A stretch of 64,000 bases of DNA, from NCBI GenBank assembly GCA_036924085.1, contig JAVGWX010000005.1:40307664-40371663 (forward strand), in the 5' to 3' direction. Shown in pieces: positions 43,661-56,739 of the stretch. Each line of letters opens with the position of its first letter. The stretch's first letter is position 1. The notes under the pieces were generated by a model. The model ran no database searches. It was given only the letters and a program-made list of their open reading frames with translations, and was not told where the DNA came from. This stretch comes from Ariolimax columbianus (Eukaryota; Mollusca; Gastropoda; Stylommatophora; Arionidae). Position numbers and translations under genes: made by a program.

Positions 43661-45035
43661 AACACAACCTGCATGATGTGGTGCTCTTTAAATAATTCCA
43701 TAGTAAAGACCGAACTCCCGGACAGCACTTCTGATGGTTGCACCATTGACAGGTGCGACAGGTTGAAATACATCGGAATGACTTTTGATCGCAGTCTTTC
43801 CTATAACTGCCATGTTGACCACATCGTACAAAGATGCAAGAGAGAGTTAGGAGACTGTGGCTGCTGCCGACTTGGAACAACGCCTCGCGTTCATCTAATT
43901 TCGTCAGGTCGTGTTGTCTGTCATCGATTACGGACTAGGCATCCTCACACTATCAAGAACACAGTGTGAAAAGTTGGAACGCATCCAGAATGAAGGTATG
44001 CGTCTGGTTCTGGATTGCACTAGAGATACCCCGATTGTGATGATGTTGTACATGTTGGGATTGTTATCGGTGACATCCAGACATAAACTGGCACAAGTCA
44101 AAGCCTATATGCTTGTCACGACAGACACGCGGCACCCTCTGCACAGTAGTATCTCAGATATCAAGAGATCAAGAATCAAGAAAGGATCGTCATGGATGGC
44201 ACAGGCTGAGACAACAATCGGACACGTCACTCCAGCTGAGGCGATAGCCAAAGGGGAAGAATGGGTCCACGCTGGTGATATAATGATAGAGTACTAGAGA
44301 GTCATCATAACCTTAGGCAAAGAATGCAGAAAACGGAGCAACGAGAGAGCAGAGCACGAGGTAAATCAGCTGATAACTGAGAACACCTAGGAGAGTGATG
44401 CTATCATATACACCGACGGATCAGTCGTGTGCAATCGGACATTAGGCGGGGTTTCTCGGGTAGAGTAAGAGGATAGGTCGTTGCTGAGCGCAGTAGGGCA
44501 TACATGTCAACAACCTCCAGTATGAGAACGGAGACCTCAGCATATGTGAAACTTCTATAACAAAGGCAGTCATCGTGACAGACGCGCAACCCGTACATCA
44601 GAAAGTACAGAAGAAATGGCGTAGGTACGAGTGGATAGCTGCTGTTGAAGCCTCAAACCTCCAGGCGTTGACCAAGATCTACTGTCCTGTTCATGACGGG
44701 GTTCAGTGCAATGAAAGAGCTGACATTTTGGCTTCACAAGTTCCCATCACGAACACATTAGTGATGGATAGAAGTTACATTTTGAAATCATTCAATGACC
44801 GCCTGCTAGATGAGGACACCGGAATAGATGAAGCAGAAATCAACAGACTGCAAAGTTTCGACATTAAACGAGGTTCGAGCGGAGTGGTGCGCACGAGAGG
44901 ACGGCGCAGGAGAGTGTACAACCAGCTAGCTACATGGACCATCAGCATCCATACCTTACGCCATTTGATGAGAGAGACTGAGCACCTATGAATGTGCCCG
45001 GAGTGCAGTGACGTCGATTCTTAGAACCAGAAACA
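43661..45035 (+). pseudogene. RNase H-bearing LINE fragment inside the 34-bp array
   Basis: The plus strand reads DRCDRLKYIGMTFDRSLSY (RT end, about 43755-43805), VIDYGLGILTLSRTQCEKLE (43920-43980) and ERIQNEGMRLVLDCTRDTPI (about 43975-44035). RNase H boxes follow with TDAQPVHQKVQKK (44578-44613), IYCPVHDGVQCNERAD (44680-44727) and SIHTLRHLMRET (44946-44981), then a CPEC zinc-finger start (44995-45005). The first RNase H Asp region is near 44410 (YTDGS). Several frameshifts. It is a different I-like family from the 27743-31652 element. Array sequence on both sides marks an insertion, but no exact TSD was seen. Confidence 0.8.
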
Positions 45036-45105
45036 GAAACCATCAGTCAGAGGAAACTACTTAAGTTGAACGCCAATAGTCAGTTGAAACTTCCTACAGC
45101 AGTAC
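45036..45105 (+). repeat. 34-bp minisatellite, right part
   Basis: Two degenerate units (ACCATCAGTCAGAGGAAAC, GCCAATAGTCAGTTGAAAC) continue the array of 42985-43660 beyond the LINE. Confidence 0.8.
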
Positions 45106-45574
45106 ACGTCAGAACATAGTCTCGATCGTGCACTTCTCATTTTATCCGAATATTTATTTATACAAACGCTGAAACCTCCCCCCCCCCCCCCCCTATCTCC
45201 AGCTAACCTTTCCAGAAGGGATGTGTTACGTGCGATCAGAACAAAACATACACAATACGCGTGCATGTTATTGAATGAGGGGAATCGCGAGCGAAGGGCG
45301 TGCCATCATTGCTGTATGCTTTAGCTGCTCTCCTTCAAGGTCATCTCAGCAAAAATAAAACCTGCTTGCCTGAAGCAGGTGAAGATTCCCTTTGTGTTTC
45401 CTTTCGGTGACTTTGTTTACTTAACGTCCGGTGTTTTCATTGCTTAAATATATGTTCAAGTCTCTATTGATCTCTTCCTACTCCTCATCTCTGTCTGTCC
45501 GTGTGTCTGTCTCCCCGCAGTACTTTCATTCTAACTTCTCGTATATCTTACTCTCTTTCTCTTCCCCCTCTCTT

Positions 45575-45624
<50 letters not shown>

Positions 45625-46109
45625 GTATTTAGCATTAGCTAGTCAATCGGTATTTATGTTACGTCACTAAAGAGACAGGATACAATTTATGTTTAATACA
45701 ACTAATTCAAGGACTGGAGCAGTAGATGAATCAATGCTATAATCTGGACTGATACTTCCTGGTTGTTATGTGTGAAAACATGACCAGGTGAATAGCTGTA
45801 GCAGTCAATCGCGTGTCAGAAATATGAACATTGACAAATAGGCAACGTCAGTGTTACAGAAATTGAGCTAGAATTATTATTTCTAATTTTAAATGAATTA
45901 TAACGGGAGAAAAACACTAATAAATAACAAATCTACATGTTGATCGCAGGCATCAGTTTGGTAACTACTGATATCAATTATTTTGTATAGTGGGACTTAA
46001 TAAAAATAGAGAATGGTCAGGTATTTCCATAGTCGTCCTTACTGTATGACGTAGAAACATGGACTATGAACAAAACGCATTGGGGAGAGGGATTGATGAC
46101 TTGAAATGT
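45106..46109. other. No gene seen; C-run and (TC)n
   Basis: A C-run at 45179-45193 and a (TC)n microsatellite at about 45570-45622. The remaining sequence is AT-rich with no gene recognised. Confidence 0.5.

Positions 46110-46197
<88 letters not shown>
46110..46197. repeat. (TA)n microsatellite at the mariner end
   Basis: About 40 TA dinucleotides end in TTA exactly where the mariner TIR begins (46198). Mariners insert at TA, so the tract may have grown from the target site or have been the target. Confidence 0.95.
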
Positions 46198-46198
<1 letters not shown>

Positions 46199-46389
46199 GG
46201 GCGTTCAGAAAGTAATGCACCACATCGTTTTTCTCAAGAGCTGTTCGTTCAAAAGGCATGACATTTCTACACGATATACATGAGTATCTCATGTAAACAT
46301 CTGTATTATTCAACATAATCCCCATTAACTTATACAGTTGAATGCCAGGAGGAAACAAGTGCATGTATTCCTAGCCCATACCAGATTTT

Positions 46390-48165
46390 GCTTTGATCAT
46401 GTAGCCATTTCTTGGCTGCATGAATCACTTCTCTTCTTCATCTTCAAATCTTGTCCTACGTAGTGCATCTTTGAGTGGACCAAACAGATGAAAATTAGAG
46501 TGTGCCAAATTGGGACTATATGGTGGATGGGGTAGTACAGTCCAGCACAATTTGGTGATTGCTTTCCGTGTTGCCAGACTTGTGTGAGGGCGCGCATTGT
46601 CGTGAAAGTGAAGCAGGTCTGCTGGCCTCTTGTGCGGCCGAACTCTGCGGAAACGTTGATTGAGTTTTTTTTCTCAATGTCTTAAGGTAAGCTTGCGAAT
46701 TGATTGTCTGTCCTGTTTGCATAACATCCACAACAATCACACCTTCCATCTCCCAAAAGACAGTAATCATGAATTTTCAAGATGAAGAAGTTGTCTTGAA
46801 TTTTTTTCATCGTGCAGATTGCCGGTGATGCCACTCCATGGACTGTCTTTCTGTATCAAGTTCAAAATTACGTGCGCAGGTTTCGTCACCTCTAACGATA
46901 TTAGCCAAAACGTTCTCTCCGTCAGCATAGCATTGAAACTCTCCAATAATGCAAAAGAAATTGTTTTCCTTTGCAATCGGTGGTCACTTGTGAGACTTCG
47001 AGGAAGCCATCTTGCGTATATTGAGGTCGGATTTAGATAAAATTCGAGAATGGTCTGTAAGCTGGCAAATGGAGTTTAATGTCGATAAATGTACAGTCAT
47101 CCACATGGGTAGATCCAATATGGAACATAATAACAAAATGAGAGAGAACAATATTAGAAAGATAGATAAGGAAAGGGACCTATGGGTTATAATAGAACAT
47201 ACTGGAAAGGTGAGTGAGACAGTTAAGGTAGCAGTGAAAAAGGCAAATGCAATGCTAGGTATGCTAAAAAGAAATATTAAACATAGAAGCAAGGAAGTGA
47301 TAGTCAAACTGTATAAAGCATTAGTTAGACCTAGATTGGAGTATTGTGTACAGTTGTGGAGTCCTTATCGTAGAAGGGATATAAACATGCTGGAAAGAAT
47401 ACAAAAAAGAGCAACAAAGATGATAGTGGGATTCCAGAATTACAGTTATGAGGAAAGACTCAGAAAAACCGGCCTACAGTGTCTAGAAAAGAGAAGAATT
47501 TGTGGTGACTTAATACAGGTTTATAAGAGGATCAGAGGAATGGATAAATTAGACTATAACAAGTTGTTTTTTTAAAAATACAGCCACCCACAATAACAAG
47601 AGGGCATAGCTGCAAGCTGAATAAAGAGAGGTCCAGATTAGATATTAGGAAATATTTTTTTAGTCAGAGAGTGGTGTCTGCTTGGAATGCATTGCCAGGT
47701 GAGGTAGTGGAGGCAGGAACAGTTAATGCATTTAAGAATAAACTGGATGCGCATAGCTTTTAGAGCAAGGTGATGTAAATGTAACTGGTTGTATACAGAC
47801 TCTGCAGGGTCTTCTAAACCAGTATAAAGACGTTAAGTTAAGTAAACCTTAGAAAATCCGAGAGTATTTATAATTGCAATTGCACTACCAATGCTGATTG
47901 ACAGCTGTAAGGCCAGTTATTGAGTAGTGATTCGCCTATCAGTAAGAACAATGCCATCAGCGCATTTCAATATTTCTGCGTTGGTGGCTGTGACAGGACG
48001 TGCACTGCGGCCAAACAAGCAGCTCTGTATCTACACTTCCTGATTCTTCGTACACATCACATAGACGCTTGTGAATGTTCACAGCCGTTTCCTTATCTGC
48101 AACAAGAAATTCTATCACAATTCGTCGCTTTTAATGAAAGCTGCTAACATATTCCATTTCAACGG
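46390..48165 (-). pseudogene. Mariner transposase pseudogene
   Basis: Minus-strand order: VIEFLVADKETAVNIHKRLC (about 48045-48120; helix-turn-helix), SAIAIINTLGF-like end at 47855-47890, then the LINE gap. Next is YADGENVLANIVRGDETCA (about 46865-46935; first catalytic Asp in GDET), ERQSMEWHHRQSAR (46820-46860) and KFMITVFWEMEGVI (about 46730-46775). The second catalytic box, HDNARPH-like, is at about 46575-46605 in a shifted frame, and the SPNLAHSNFHL-like third box at 46485-46520. At least three frameshifts or stops occur besides the LINE insertion. Confidence 0.88.
47012..47852 (+). pseudogene. CR1-like LINE 3' end nested in mariner
   Basis: The open frame 47012-47575 encodes WQMEFNVDKCTVIHMGRSN, VKKANAMLGMLKRNIKHRSK, LVRPRLEYCVQLWSPY, LERIQKRATKMIVGFQN and CLEKRRICGDLIQVYKRIRG, the RT C-terminal region. 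A T-run at 47568-47574 shifts the frame. The rest ([29 protein letters not shown]) continues in another frame to about 47765. The 3' end TATAAAGACGTTAAGTTAAG matches 8206-8275 and the minus-strand copy at 14912. This copy is noticeably better preserved than those two. No clear TSD. Confidence 0.9.
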
Positions 48166-48369
48166 TCATATTGTTTGGCCAATTGCAGTGCTATTCGGTA
48201 CACACAATTAGCACATCTCATATTTGAAGTGTGGAAAATATCATACTTCTATTTTCATTATTAGCTGAGAAAAACGATGTGGTGCATTACTTTCTGAACT
48301 CCCTTCCCCCCTCCCCCGCAATACCTTCACCCCCGCTCTTGTATATATTTATATATTAAAACAGTCCAA

Positions 48370-49480
48370 TTTGATGCTAGCATATCAGAACCATTTGGAA
48401 ATCTAAGTGGTGTTAAGCAGGACTGTGTTCAGGCCCCGACACTGTTCTGAATCCTTTTTGCTCTGTTACTGAAACATGCATTTGGTAACGCACATGAATG
48501 AATCTGCCTTCACACTAGGTCGGGTGGTAGGCTATTAAACCTTGCAAGACTCAAGGCCAAAACGAAGACCAGGGAGATCACCATCAGAGACTTGCTTTTC
48601 GCTCATGATGCTGCAATTGTCACCCACAGTCAGCATAAATTTAAGATATTGATAAATCGCTTCTCCCAGGCTTGCAAAGATTTTGGTCTCACAATAAGTC
48701 ACAACAAAATAAATGTTATGGGACAGGAAGTTGATGCCACGCTAAGTCTTAGCATAGATAATTATCAACTGATAGCTGCGCATCAATTCAAATACCTGCA
48801 ATCCCTCGTCAACGACAAGTTCTCTCTAGACCCAAAAAATAAACAGTCGCATTTGACAAAGCTGCTGATACAATTTGCTCGCCTCACAAAGCGTATTTAA
48901 AAAAACAACAGAAACTGACAATTAAAACCAAGGCCATGGAGTACAATGCATGTGTTGTAAGCACACTTGCATATGGCAGCGAGACTTGGACAACTTGTGC
49001 CAAACAAAAGCACAGGCTTAACACCTTCCCCCTACGGCAATTGCGATTTATTCTTGAAATTACATGTTGTGACAGAATGACAAATGCAGAGGTGCACTCT
49101 CGCACGGCCTCCCAAGCTTGTCCACTCTACTTAGTCAGCGAAAGCCACGATGACTTAGGCATGTTCATTGCATTGAAGATTGTTGCATTCCCATAGATAT
49201 CGTCTAATGACAGTTGGCTGATGGCACGAGAACAATCGCCCGACCACAGTTGAGGTTCAAAGATGTGTGCAAGCGTGATATGAACGCCCAGGACATGAAT
49301 CTGACATCCTGGGAAGACGAAGCTGCAGACCGATCCTGGTGGAGATGTACCTTGAATGGCCACTTCACGCTTGGTGGAGCGAAGCGCTTGCAACAGAGAG
49401 AAGTGAAAAGACAACGCAGCAAGGAGAAAGACAACAAAAGCGAAGTATCCCTTTTTTAATCACTCCAAGTCATATCATCC
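48370..49480 (+). pseudogene. LINE RT middle and C-terminal fragment
   Basis: Frames: GVKQDCVQAPTLF (48411-48450), LLFAHDAAIVTHSQHKF (48592-48640; FADD box with Asp changed to His), INRFSQACKDFGLTISHNK (48652-48708), QFKYLQSLVNDKFSLD (48786-48832), YGSETWTTCAKQKHRL (48973-49020), and a Cys-poor end (AKRLQQREVKRQRSKEKDNK, 49382-49440). It corresponds to the part of the RT missing from the related LINE at 32245-33990. Inactive. Confidence 0.8.
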
Positions 49481-49507
49481 TAAAGTCAGTCATGACTGGA
49501 AGGGGCT

Positions 49508-49590
49508 ACTATACTATACTATACTATACTATACTATACTATACTATACTATACTATAATATACTATACGATACTATACTATAATGTATA
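49508..49590. repeat. (ACTAT)n microsatellite
   Basis: Fifteen or so pentamers CTATA/ACTAT with two variants, followed by a short TA run and (CAT)n to 49608. Confidence 0.97.
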
Positions 49591-49599
49591 TATATATCA

Positions 49600-51360
<1,761 letters not shown>

Positions 51361-51379
51361 TTCTTTGAACCATTACAGC

Positions 51380-51910
51380 AAATCATTTTCACAACAACTG
51401 TCTGAGACGCATATTCCATATACGCTGGCAGGACCATGTCATAGACACTGAAGTGCTGTCCAGAGCCAACATGCAAAGTATCCATGTACTTCTGTAAAAA
51501 TCCCAATTGAAATGGACTGGCCACCTTGCCCGAATATCAGACGAAATGGTTTCAAAGAGGCTCCTGTATAGCGAACTGAGTGAAGGAGAACGATCACAAT
51601 GAGGTCCTAAAAGCGTTTCAAGGACAGTCTGAATGAGCTCCTTAAGTGCTGTCAATTAGAAACTAACACCTGGGAGAACCCGGCTCACAATTGTTCAACA
51701 TGGAAGAAGCACGGCCACATCCGGCATTGAACTCAGCGAGGGTCTCGGTATCCTGGCAGCTCAGGAAAGATGTGTAATCAGGAAGTCAAGAGCAGATAAC
51801 ATTTCAGAGACAACTGCTGATTACGTTTGCCAGTCGTGCCATAGACTATTCCAGGCTCGAATTGGCTTGATAAGTCACGAGCGCACATACCTACTCAAGG
51901 TTGCATTATG
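51380..51910 (+). pseudogene. LINE C-terminal fragment with C2H2-like motif
   Basis: The decayed plus-strand reading includes RIRWQDHV-like (51405-51440), LLYSELSEGERSQ (51560-51600), FKDSLNELLKCCQLETNTWE-like (51620-51675), CVIRKSRADNISETTADYV (about 51770-51830) and CQSCHRLFQARIGLISHERT (about 51828-51890). The C-x2-C-x12-H-x3-H-type finger follows RADNxSETxADYxC, which closes a known class of LINE polyproteins. The last His is lost here. Confidence 0.7.
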
Positions 51911-52369
51911 AAATGTGATGATGTTGGTGGTCCTCATCAACAACTATGAACGAATTATTATTACCATTACCGCGGCTATATGGTTCAAAAAGGGCTCAAA
52001 ACACAGTTTAGGAATCACTGAATAAGCATAAATTAGAACACCCACAGCTAATGGATACTAGAAGTTATAGAGGAAACAATAATAATCGGCAAGAAGAAGG
52101 TATCTGAAAGATTGATAGACTGGACCTGTGATATAACTATACGACGACAAAATGCACAAGCACATGGCTTATTTGAGGCTTCCAGTACGTGCTGCAGGCC
52201 ATTATGTTACTTAACCACATTCGGTTTTTCTCACTTTGGGTATTTGAGCAACGATCTTTTCAACCACAGACAAAGAACTCGTAGATTTGGTGATAGCAAG
52301 GCAAGTTAGCCATCTTGATGGTGGTGCAGACAGTTTGAGATTGTGTTCAAAGTGTACCTGCCACAACTT
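51911..52369. other. No gene seen
   Basis: No recognisable content. Confidence 0.35.
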
Positions 52370-53240
52370 CTGTATTTTTATAAACAACTAAGATAAACTG
52401 GGATAACTACGGTATCAAATTCGACGGAAGGCGTCTTAACCACCTCAGATTCGCTGACGACATCGTCCTCATCACAGAGACGCTGGTCACTAGACACGGA
52501 AGGCAGGAAAGCAGGTCTCGCTATGAACCTATGGCAAACCAGAGCTATGCGTAACCGTTTCGCAGAGCCCAACCCAATACTCTTGAGTGGAACGCCCATA
52601 AAGGACGTAGACGAATAGGTCTATCTAAAAAGGCTCCTCAATATGGAAAACAACATAAAACCTGAGATTGCCAGACGGAAACGGACGGGGTGGGCAGCCT
52701 TCAACTCCATCATGACAGCAACAGACGCGACTAAGAACACTGGAATACGTGCGGGCATCTTTGACTCGGTAGTCCTGCCAGCGCTCTGCTATGATAGAGA
52801 AACCTGGTCTCTAACAAAAACAGCAGAGAACCAACTGAGAACAGCACCCGCATCTCTTGAAAGACGCCTCGTGAGCATAACTCTCAGACACCAGAGCGGC
52901 AGAACGAACTACACAATAGCGACATCCGGAAAATGTCACACATCAAGGATGTCCTACCATGTCAACCATTCAAAACACCGCTGGGTTGGTCATATATACA
53001 GATGAAAAGATGAACGACGGAGTACGAAAACCACCATGTGGTACCCACGAGACAAAAAGAGACCTCAGGGACGGTCCCCAACTCACTGGCGAGATTCACT
53101 AGAAAAATACAACGTTTACGACCCCACAGACAGACTACTATCACACTGAACGACATGTGCCCGCGACAGAAACGACTGGATCCTGAGTTGGGACCCGCTC
53201 AAGGGTGACCACCCCTTGAAGAAGAACGGGTTGAACTAAG
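52370..53240 (+). pseudogene. RTE-like LINE C-terminal part
   Basis: Frames read LRFADDIVLI-type sequence at 52440-52480, then EIARRKRTGWAAFNSIMTAT (52664-52725), VVLPALCYDRETWSLTKTAE (52771-52830), LERRLVSITLRHQ (52855-52893), KHRWVGHIYR (52975-53003), TMWYPRDKKRPQGRSPTHWR (53034-53095) and RDRNDWILSW (53162-53195). Same family and layout as the LINE end at 22260-22930. It is interrupted by several stops. Confidence 0.85.
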
Positions 53241-53514
53241 AACTAAGATAAATATTAAGCTATTATTATGTTTGTGTGTAATTAAAAAGTAAATAATATA
53301 TTACATAACTACATTTACAGAACAATCATCAAACAAAACATAACAACAAAGGTTATACATATACACCAAGGAACAGAGCATCGTCTTTGTGGGCCGGGAG
53401 AAAGTATTTAAACTTTGGGAAATCCTAGAAAACTATTAAGTTCAAGGACAATTATTAAACAGCAAAGATGGCGCCGTTCCAGCTGCGGATGTAACATTGC
53501 TGTGGTGTTTTAAT
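53241..53514. other. No gene seen
   Basis: AT-rich, nothing recognised. Confidence 0.35.
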
Positions 53515-53925
53515 TCATTATGGATTACGCCAGATCACAGAATTGCCTGGAATTCACACTAGTGGACGAGTAGTTCATGGCCCTCTTGTGGATATGGAAA
53601 AGACACGATATACAACGATAGATGCCATCCCCTTACGCTGCCTTGCAGGATATCTGTTTACGGGAAAGGCTTCAAGAGTAAACCCTGAGGGAAATCTGCG
53701 TCCTGTCCTATCTCCAGTGGTCTCAATAAAATCTTGCTACTGGCCAAAGGTAGCTCATGACCAGAGAGTGAGATTGACAAAAGCGCAGTTCTTTCTCACG
53801 TTAATCAAAATCACATCACAAGTCACCCATTTCAGAGCACACAGCAAAAAGAAAAGACTATCTACACGGCTGAACAAAGAGAGTGGTCTTCCTCACATGT
53901 GACGAACGAACATCATTGAACAGTT
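53515..53925 (+). repeat. Unclassified dispersed repeat, copy D, internally deleted
   Basis: Starts with GCCAGATCACAGAATTGCCT and CACACTAGTGGACGA as in B and C, lacks the middle, then matches copy A from TTACGCTGCCTTGCAGGAT-type through CTACTGGCCAAAGGTAGCTC to CCTCACATGTGACG. A LINE follows directly. Confidence 0.8.
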
Positions 53926-54308
53926 TCATATCAATGTATAAGAATTGCCAAAGTGCTGTGATAACACCAAGCGGACTCACAAATTGGTTTGCGGTTAAGA
54001 CCGGGGTAAGACAGGGATATGTACTTTCGCCACTATTGTTCATTGTACATATGGACAAAATAACAAATGAAACAAACCCAGAAACTACCTCAATGAACGA
54101 TATTTTTTTCTATGCAGATGATCAGAGCATCTTTAATTAAGATGAACACAACCTCCAAGAACATCTGAATGTCTGTGACAATGCCACCATTAGATACGAC
54201 TCGTATGAAGATTTAACACAACAAAGACGGAAACAATGAAAATCGGTAGAATAGAGAAGCCACTAAATATTCAAGTGAAAAGCACAGAACTTTAAACAGG
54301 TCAATTTA
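53926..54308 (+). pseudogene. LINE RT catalytic fragment
   Basis: Open frame 53883-54140 includes SMYKNCQSAVITPSGLTNWF, VKTGVRQGYVLSPLLFIVHM (53992-54051) and FFYADDQSIFN (54106-54138). The YADD box is intact. The reading continues as EHLNVCDNATI and TKTETMKIGRIEK to about 54300. It is cut at the 5' side by repeat copy D and at the 3' side by a minus-strand LINE. Confidence 0.85.
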
Positions 54309-54982
54309 ATTCGAATGCTGTGTCCACAACAAAGGTTGGCTGCAATGGACCTTCAATATCATCTGTCTCTTGTCTTTACGGTTCACTGCCAGACTGATAT
54401 AATCTTTTGATTATGCTCTCCCACTGATATCGCTACCCGACTCTTGTCCGCCTACCTTCAGCCTTCACCTCCAGTATATTTTTCAATAAAATGTCGTGTA
54501 TTTTTAAATGACTAAAATATTTGACTTGCTTAATTTAAATGTTTGACAAACGTTCTCTACCCACTCTTACTCTCTTCAGGACATCGCTATTTGTTTGTTT
54601 CTCTTTCCACGAAATGCGACACACCCTTCTGTAAAAACCCCAATTCGTGGGCATCTATTTTGTTTTCCAACTGATTGTTCATAGTCCACGTTTCTGCGCC
54701 GTATAGTGATGTAGAATGTGTATATAACACTTGATGAGTCTCATTTTTCATGTTTTGGTTATTTGTCTGGATGCCAATATATTCATCATACACTTTTGGT
54801 CATTCCTTTCCTCTTCGTCACTTTCCTCTCACATGTACCATCACTTGTAATTATATGTCCCAGATACAAGTAGCTGTCTACCTTTCTAGTATAACGCCGC
54901 TCTGTCTGGTATTAGTTTTGAGCTACGTATTTGTTTTGGTAAATACTATAACTTTTGTTTTAATAATGTTAATGTTCGACCA
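54309..54982 (-). pseudogene. LINE 3' part, minus strand
   Basis: The minus strand encodes LYTHSTSLYGAETWTMNNQL (about 54665-54725), ENKIDAHELGFLQKGVSHFV (about 54615-54670), and a LINE C-terminal KYFSHLKI-like region at 54490-54530. It matches 59850-60290, which carries the same segments. It lies tail to tail with the plus-strand fragment at 53926-54308. Confidence 0.75.
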
Positions 54983-55205
54983 AATCAGAGTGGACTCAGT
55001 GGTCTCGATGTAAAGAGATCGTGGGTTCGAATCACGGTGGAGACCAAGATTTTTTAACGGGGATCTTCTGGTAAACATTGTCATGATCTGAGTAGTGAGA
55101 TCAGACTCCCGTGTTCAGTGTCGTTAAAAATTCCTTGGCAGAAATCGAAAAGAGTAGGCTTAACGTCCGCTGGCCGAATAAAAATATACATTCAAGTTAA
55201 AAATC
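54983..55205 (+). mobile_element. tRNA-derived SINE family 3
   Basis: A box GTGGACTCAGTGGTCTCGA (54990-55008) and B box GGGTTCGAATCAC (55022-55034), with a plausible acceptor-like end GGAGACC. A unique body follows (AGTGAGATCAGACTCCCGTG, GGCTTAACGTCCGCTGGCCG) and then an A-rich end near 55185-55203. Its tRNA-like head could not fold as a complete functional tRNA and runs straight into the SINE body. Only one copy is seen here. Confidence 0.75.
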
Positions 55206-55329
55206 TACCAAAATTATGTGTACCTTCCCCCAGGCCTAGTAAGTCACAGGAAGTTTAAAATACCTACTACGAATAGCCGATAGTCTTCAGCTAGCTGTTA
55301 ACAGATATTAACATGCCTACTTGAATACC

Positions 55330-56330
55330 AAGATTCCAAGCAATGTTAGTTTCTAAACCAAATTCAATATTTCTGGCGTTGACTATCTCCACAAGTTCTT
55401 GTAACTCTTTCTCACTTTCAGCCAGCTAAACAGTGTTATCAGCAAATCTCAGAGTGTTGATTCTTCTTCCAGGCACTTCTGTCTAAAGTTTTTATGTGTT
55501 ATGGTTGAAGAGACAAGGTGACAACACACATCCCTGTCTCACCATTTTTTGGATCAACATAAGGAGAGTAGTTCTGGCCGGATCTTACTGTTGCCAACTA
55601 CTCTCAGTGCAGGTTACTGACCATCTTAATACTTTACCATCCAGACTAATTTCTTGTAGGAACTCTATTAACTTTTCATGTTGGACTCTGTCAAATGCTC
55701 TACTGAAGTCTGAGAAACACGCATAAACACTGTTGTAGTTCAATGAACTTTTTTTGCCAGTATATGAAAATAAAGGATTGCTTCCCTGTGTTCTGCATAA
55801 AGCCAAATTGTTCAACACCTACTTCAGTATTTAATTTCTAAAAATTATTTCCTGTATGCTCTTGAGGAGTAATGTCATATGACTCATAGGGATGATTGTT
55901 CGTAAATCTGTGCAATCCACCGTCCGACATTTTTTAGGTCACGAGATAAAGACGGATGTCATCAAATCTGTCAGTATGTTTCGTGTATCGTATATCTCAT
56001 TGGACAGATGTGTAATTATATTGCGCCAGGTCAGAAAATTCAAATACTTTTGTGGCGTGTTCACACAAGATGGACAGATAGGTGGAACCAAGAAAACAAA
56101 TATTGTTTTTTATCAGCTCTACAATTATTAAGACACAAACAGATCCTAGTGGAAACAAAGTGACAGCTGATCAATAGTATTTTTATACCAACCCTCTTCT
56201 ATAGTCCGACTTTTAATTCATGAACAAAATTCGAAGCAATTTTCTACAAAATTTCATGTCATATCCAAATGATTTTTCACATGCACCTTTGTAATATCCA
56301 TGACGCTAAAACATTGATATTATTTAGTCC
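55330..56330. mobile_element. LINE with internal inversion (twin-priming form)
   Basis: 55330-55915 reads on the minus strand: YACFSDFSRAFDRVQHEKL (about 55660-55720), then INTLRFADNTV (55425-55455, catalytic box), LAESEKELQELVEIVNARN. About 55920-56330 reads on the plus strand: QVRKFKYF (56024-56050), GVFTQDGQIGG, KHKQILVETK (about 56133-56160), LINSIFIPTLFYS (56170-56207), all lying further 3' in a LINE. So the 5' part is inverted in front of the 3' part. Several stops are present. Confidence 0.75.
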
Positions 56331-56739
56331 ATAGATGTTGAGAATTTTGCACCGGCGAATTCCTTTGATCTGTTATGACCATTGTAAAGAAATGGCATTA
56401 AATTTAAGATTTTACAGTACGCATCTTAATTTCTCGTATTTTGTTCATATCCGCATCTCCTAATGGCTTGATAGATCAATTGATTATTTGTGTTGCTCTT
56501 TCTGTACAATCGTAAAAATAATACCATTACGCAACAGTTAGTACAGCCCTTCGACTACCATTTGACCCCAACGTTGTATCAACTGCGCTAATTTTATGTT
56601 GCTTAAAGCAATTGAATATTTAAATGTCTATGTTGTCATTGTATGTACACTTAATTGTTTTGATAAACAAATGCTCATTCATCCAAATCTGCTAATCAGT
56701 GTGTCCACAAAAGATTGTATCAATCTTTTCGAATGTGTC
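56331..56739. other. No gene seen
   Basis: AT-rich sequence. No gene recognised. Confidence 0.35.

Larger units (their letters stand above)
46198..48303 (-). mobile_element. Mariner with matching TIRs, split by a LINE
   Basis: The TIRs at 46199-46236 and 48266-48303 are 38 bp with one mismatch (inner part GTTCAGAAAGTAATGCACC). Without the LINE (47012-47852) the element is about 1.27 kb, the usual mariner size. The transposase runs on the minus strand. The left TA is intact (46196-46197). The base pair after the right TIR is TT, so that TA has mutated. It is the best-preserved DNA transposon in the window. Confidence 0.93.

Noticed and set aside
54990..55046. Functional tRNA gene
   Set aside because: A and B boxes are good but the cloverleaf is incomplete and the sequence runs into a SINE body. 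The heads at 33145, 36051 and 57685 are likewise SINEs.
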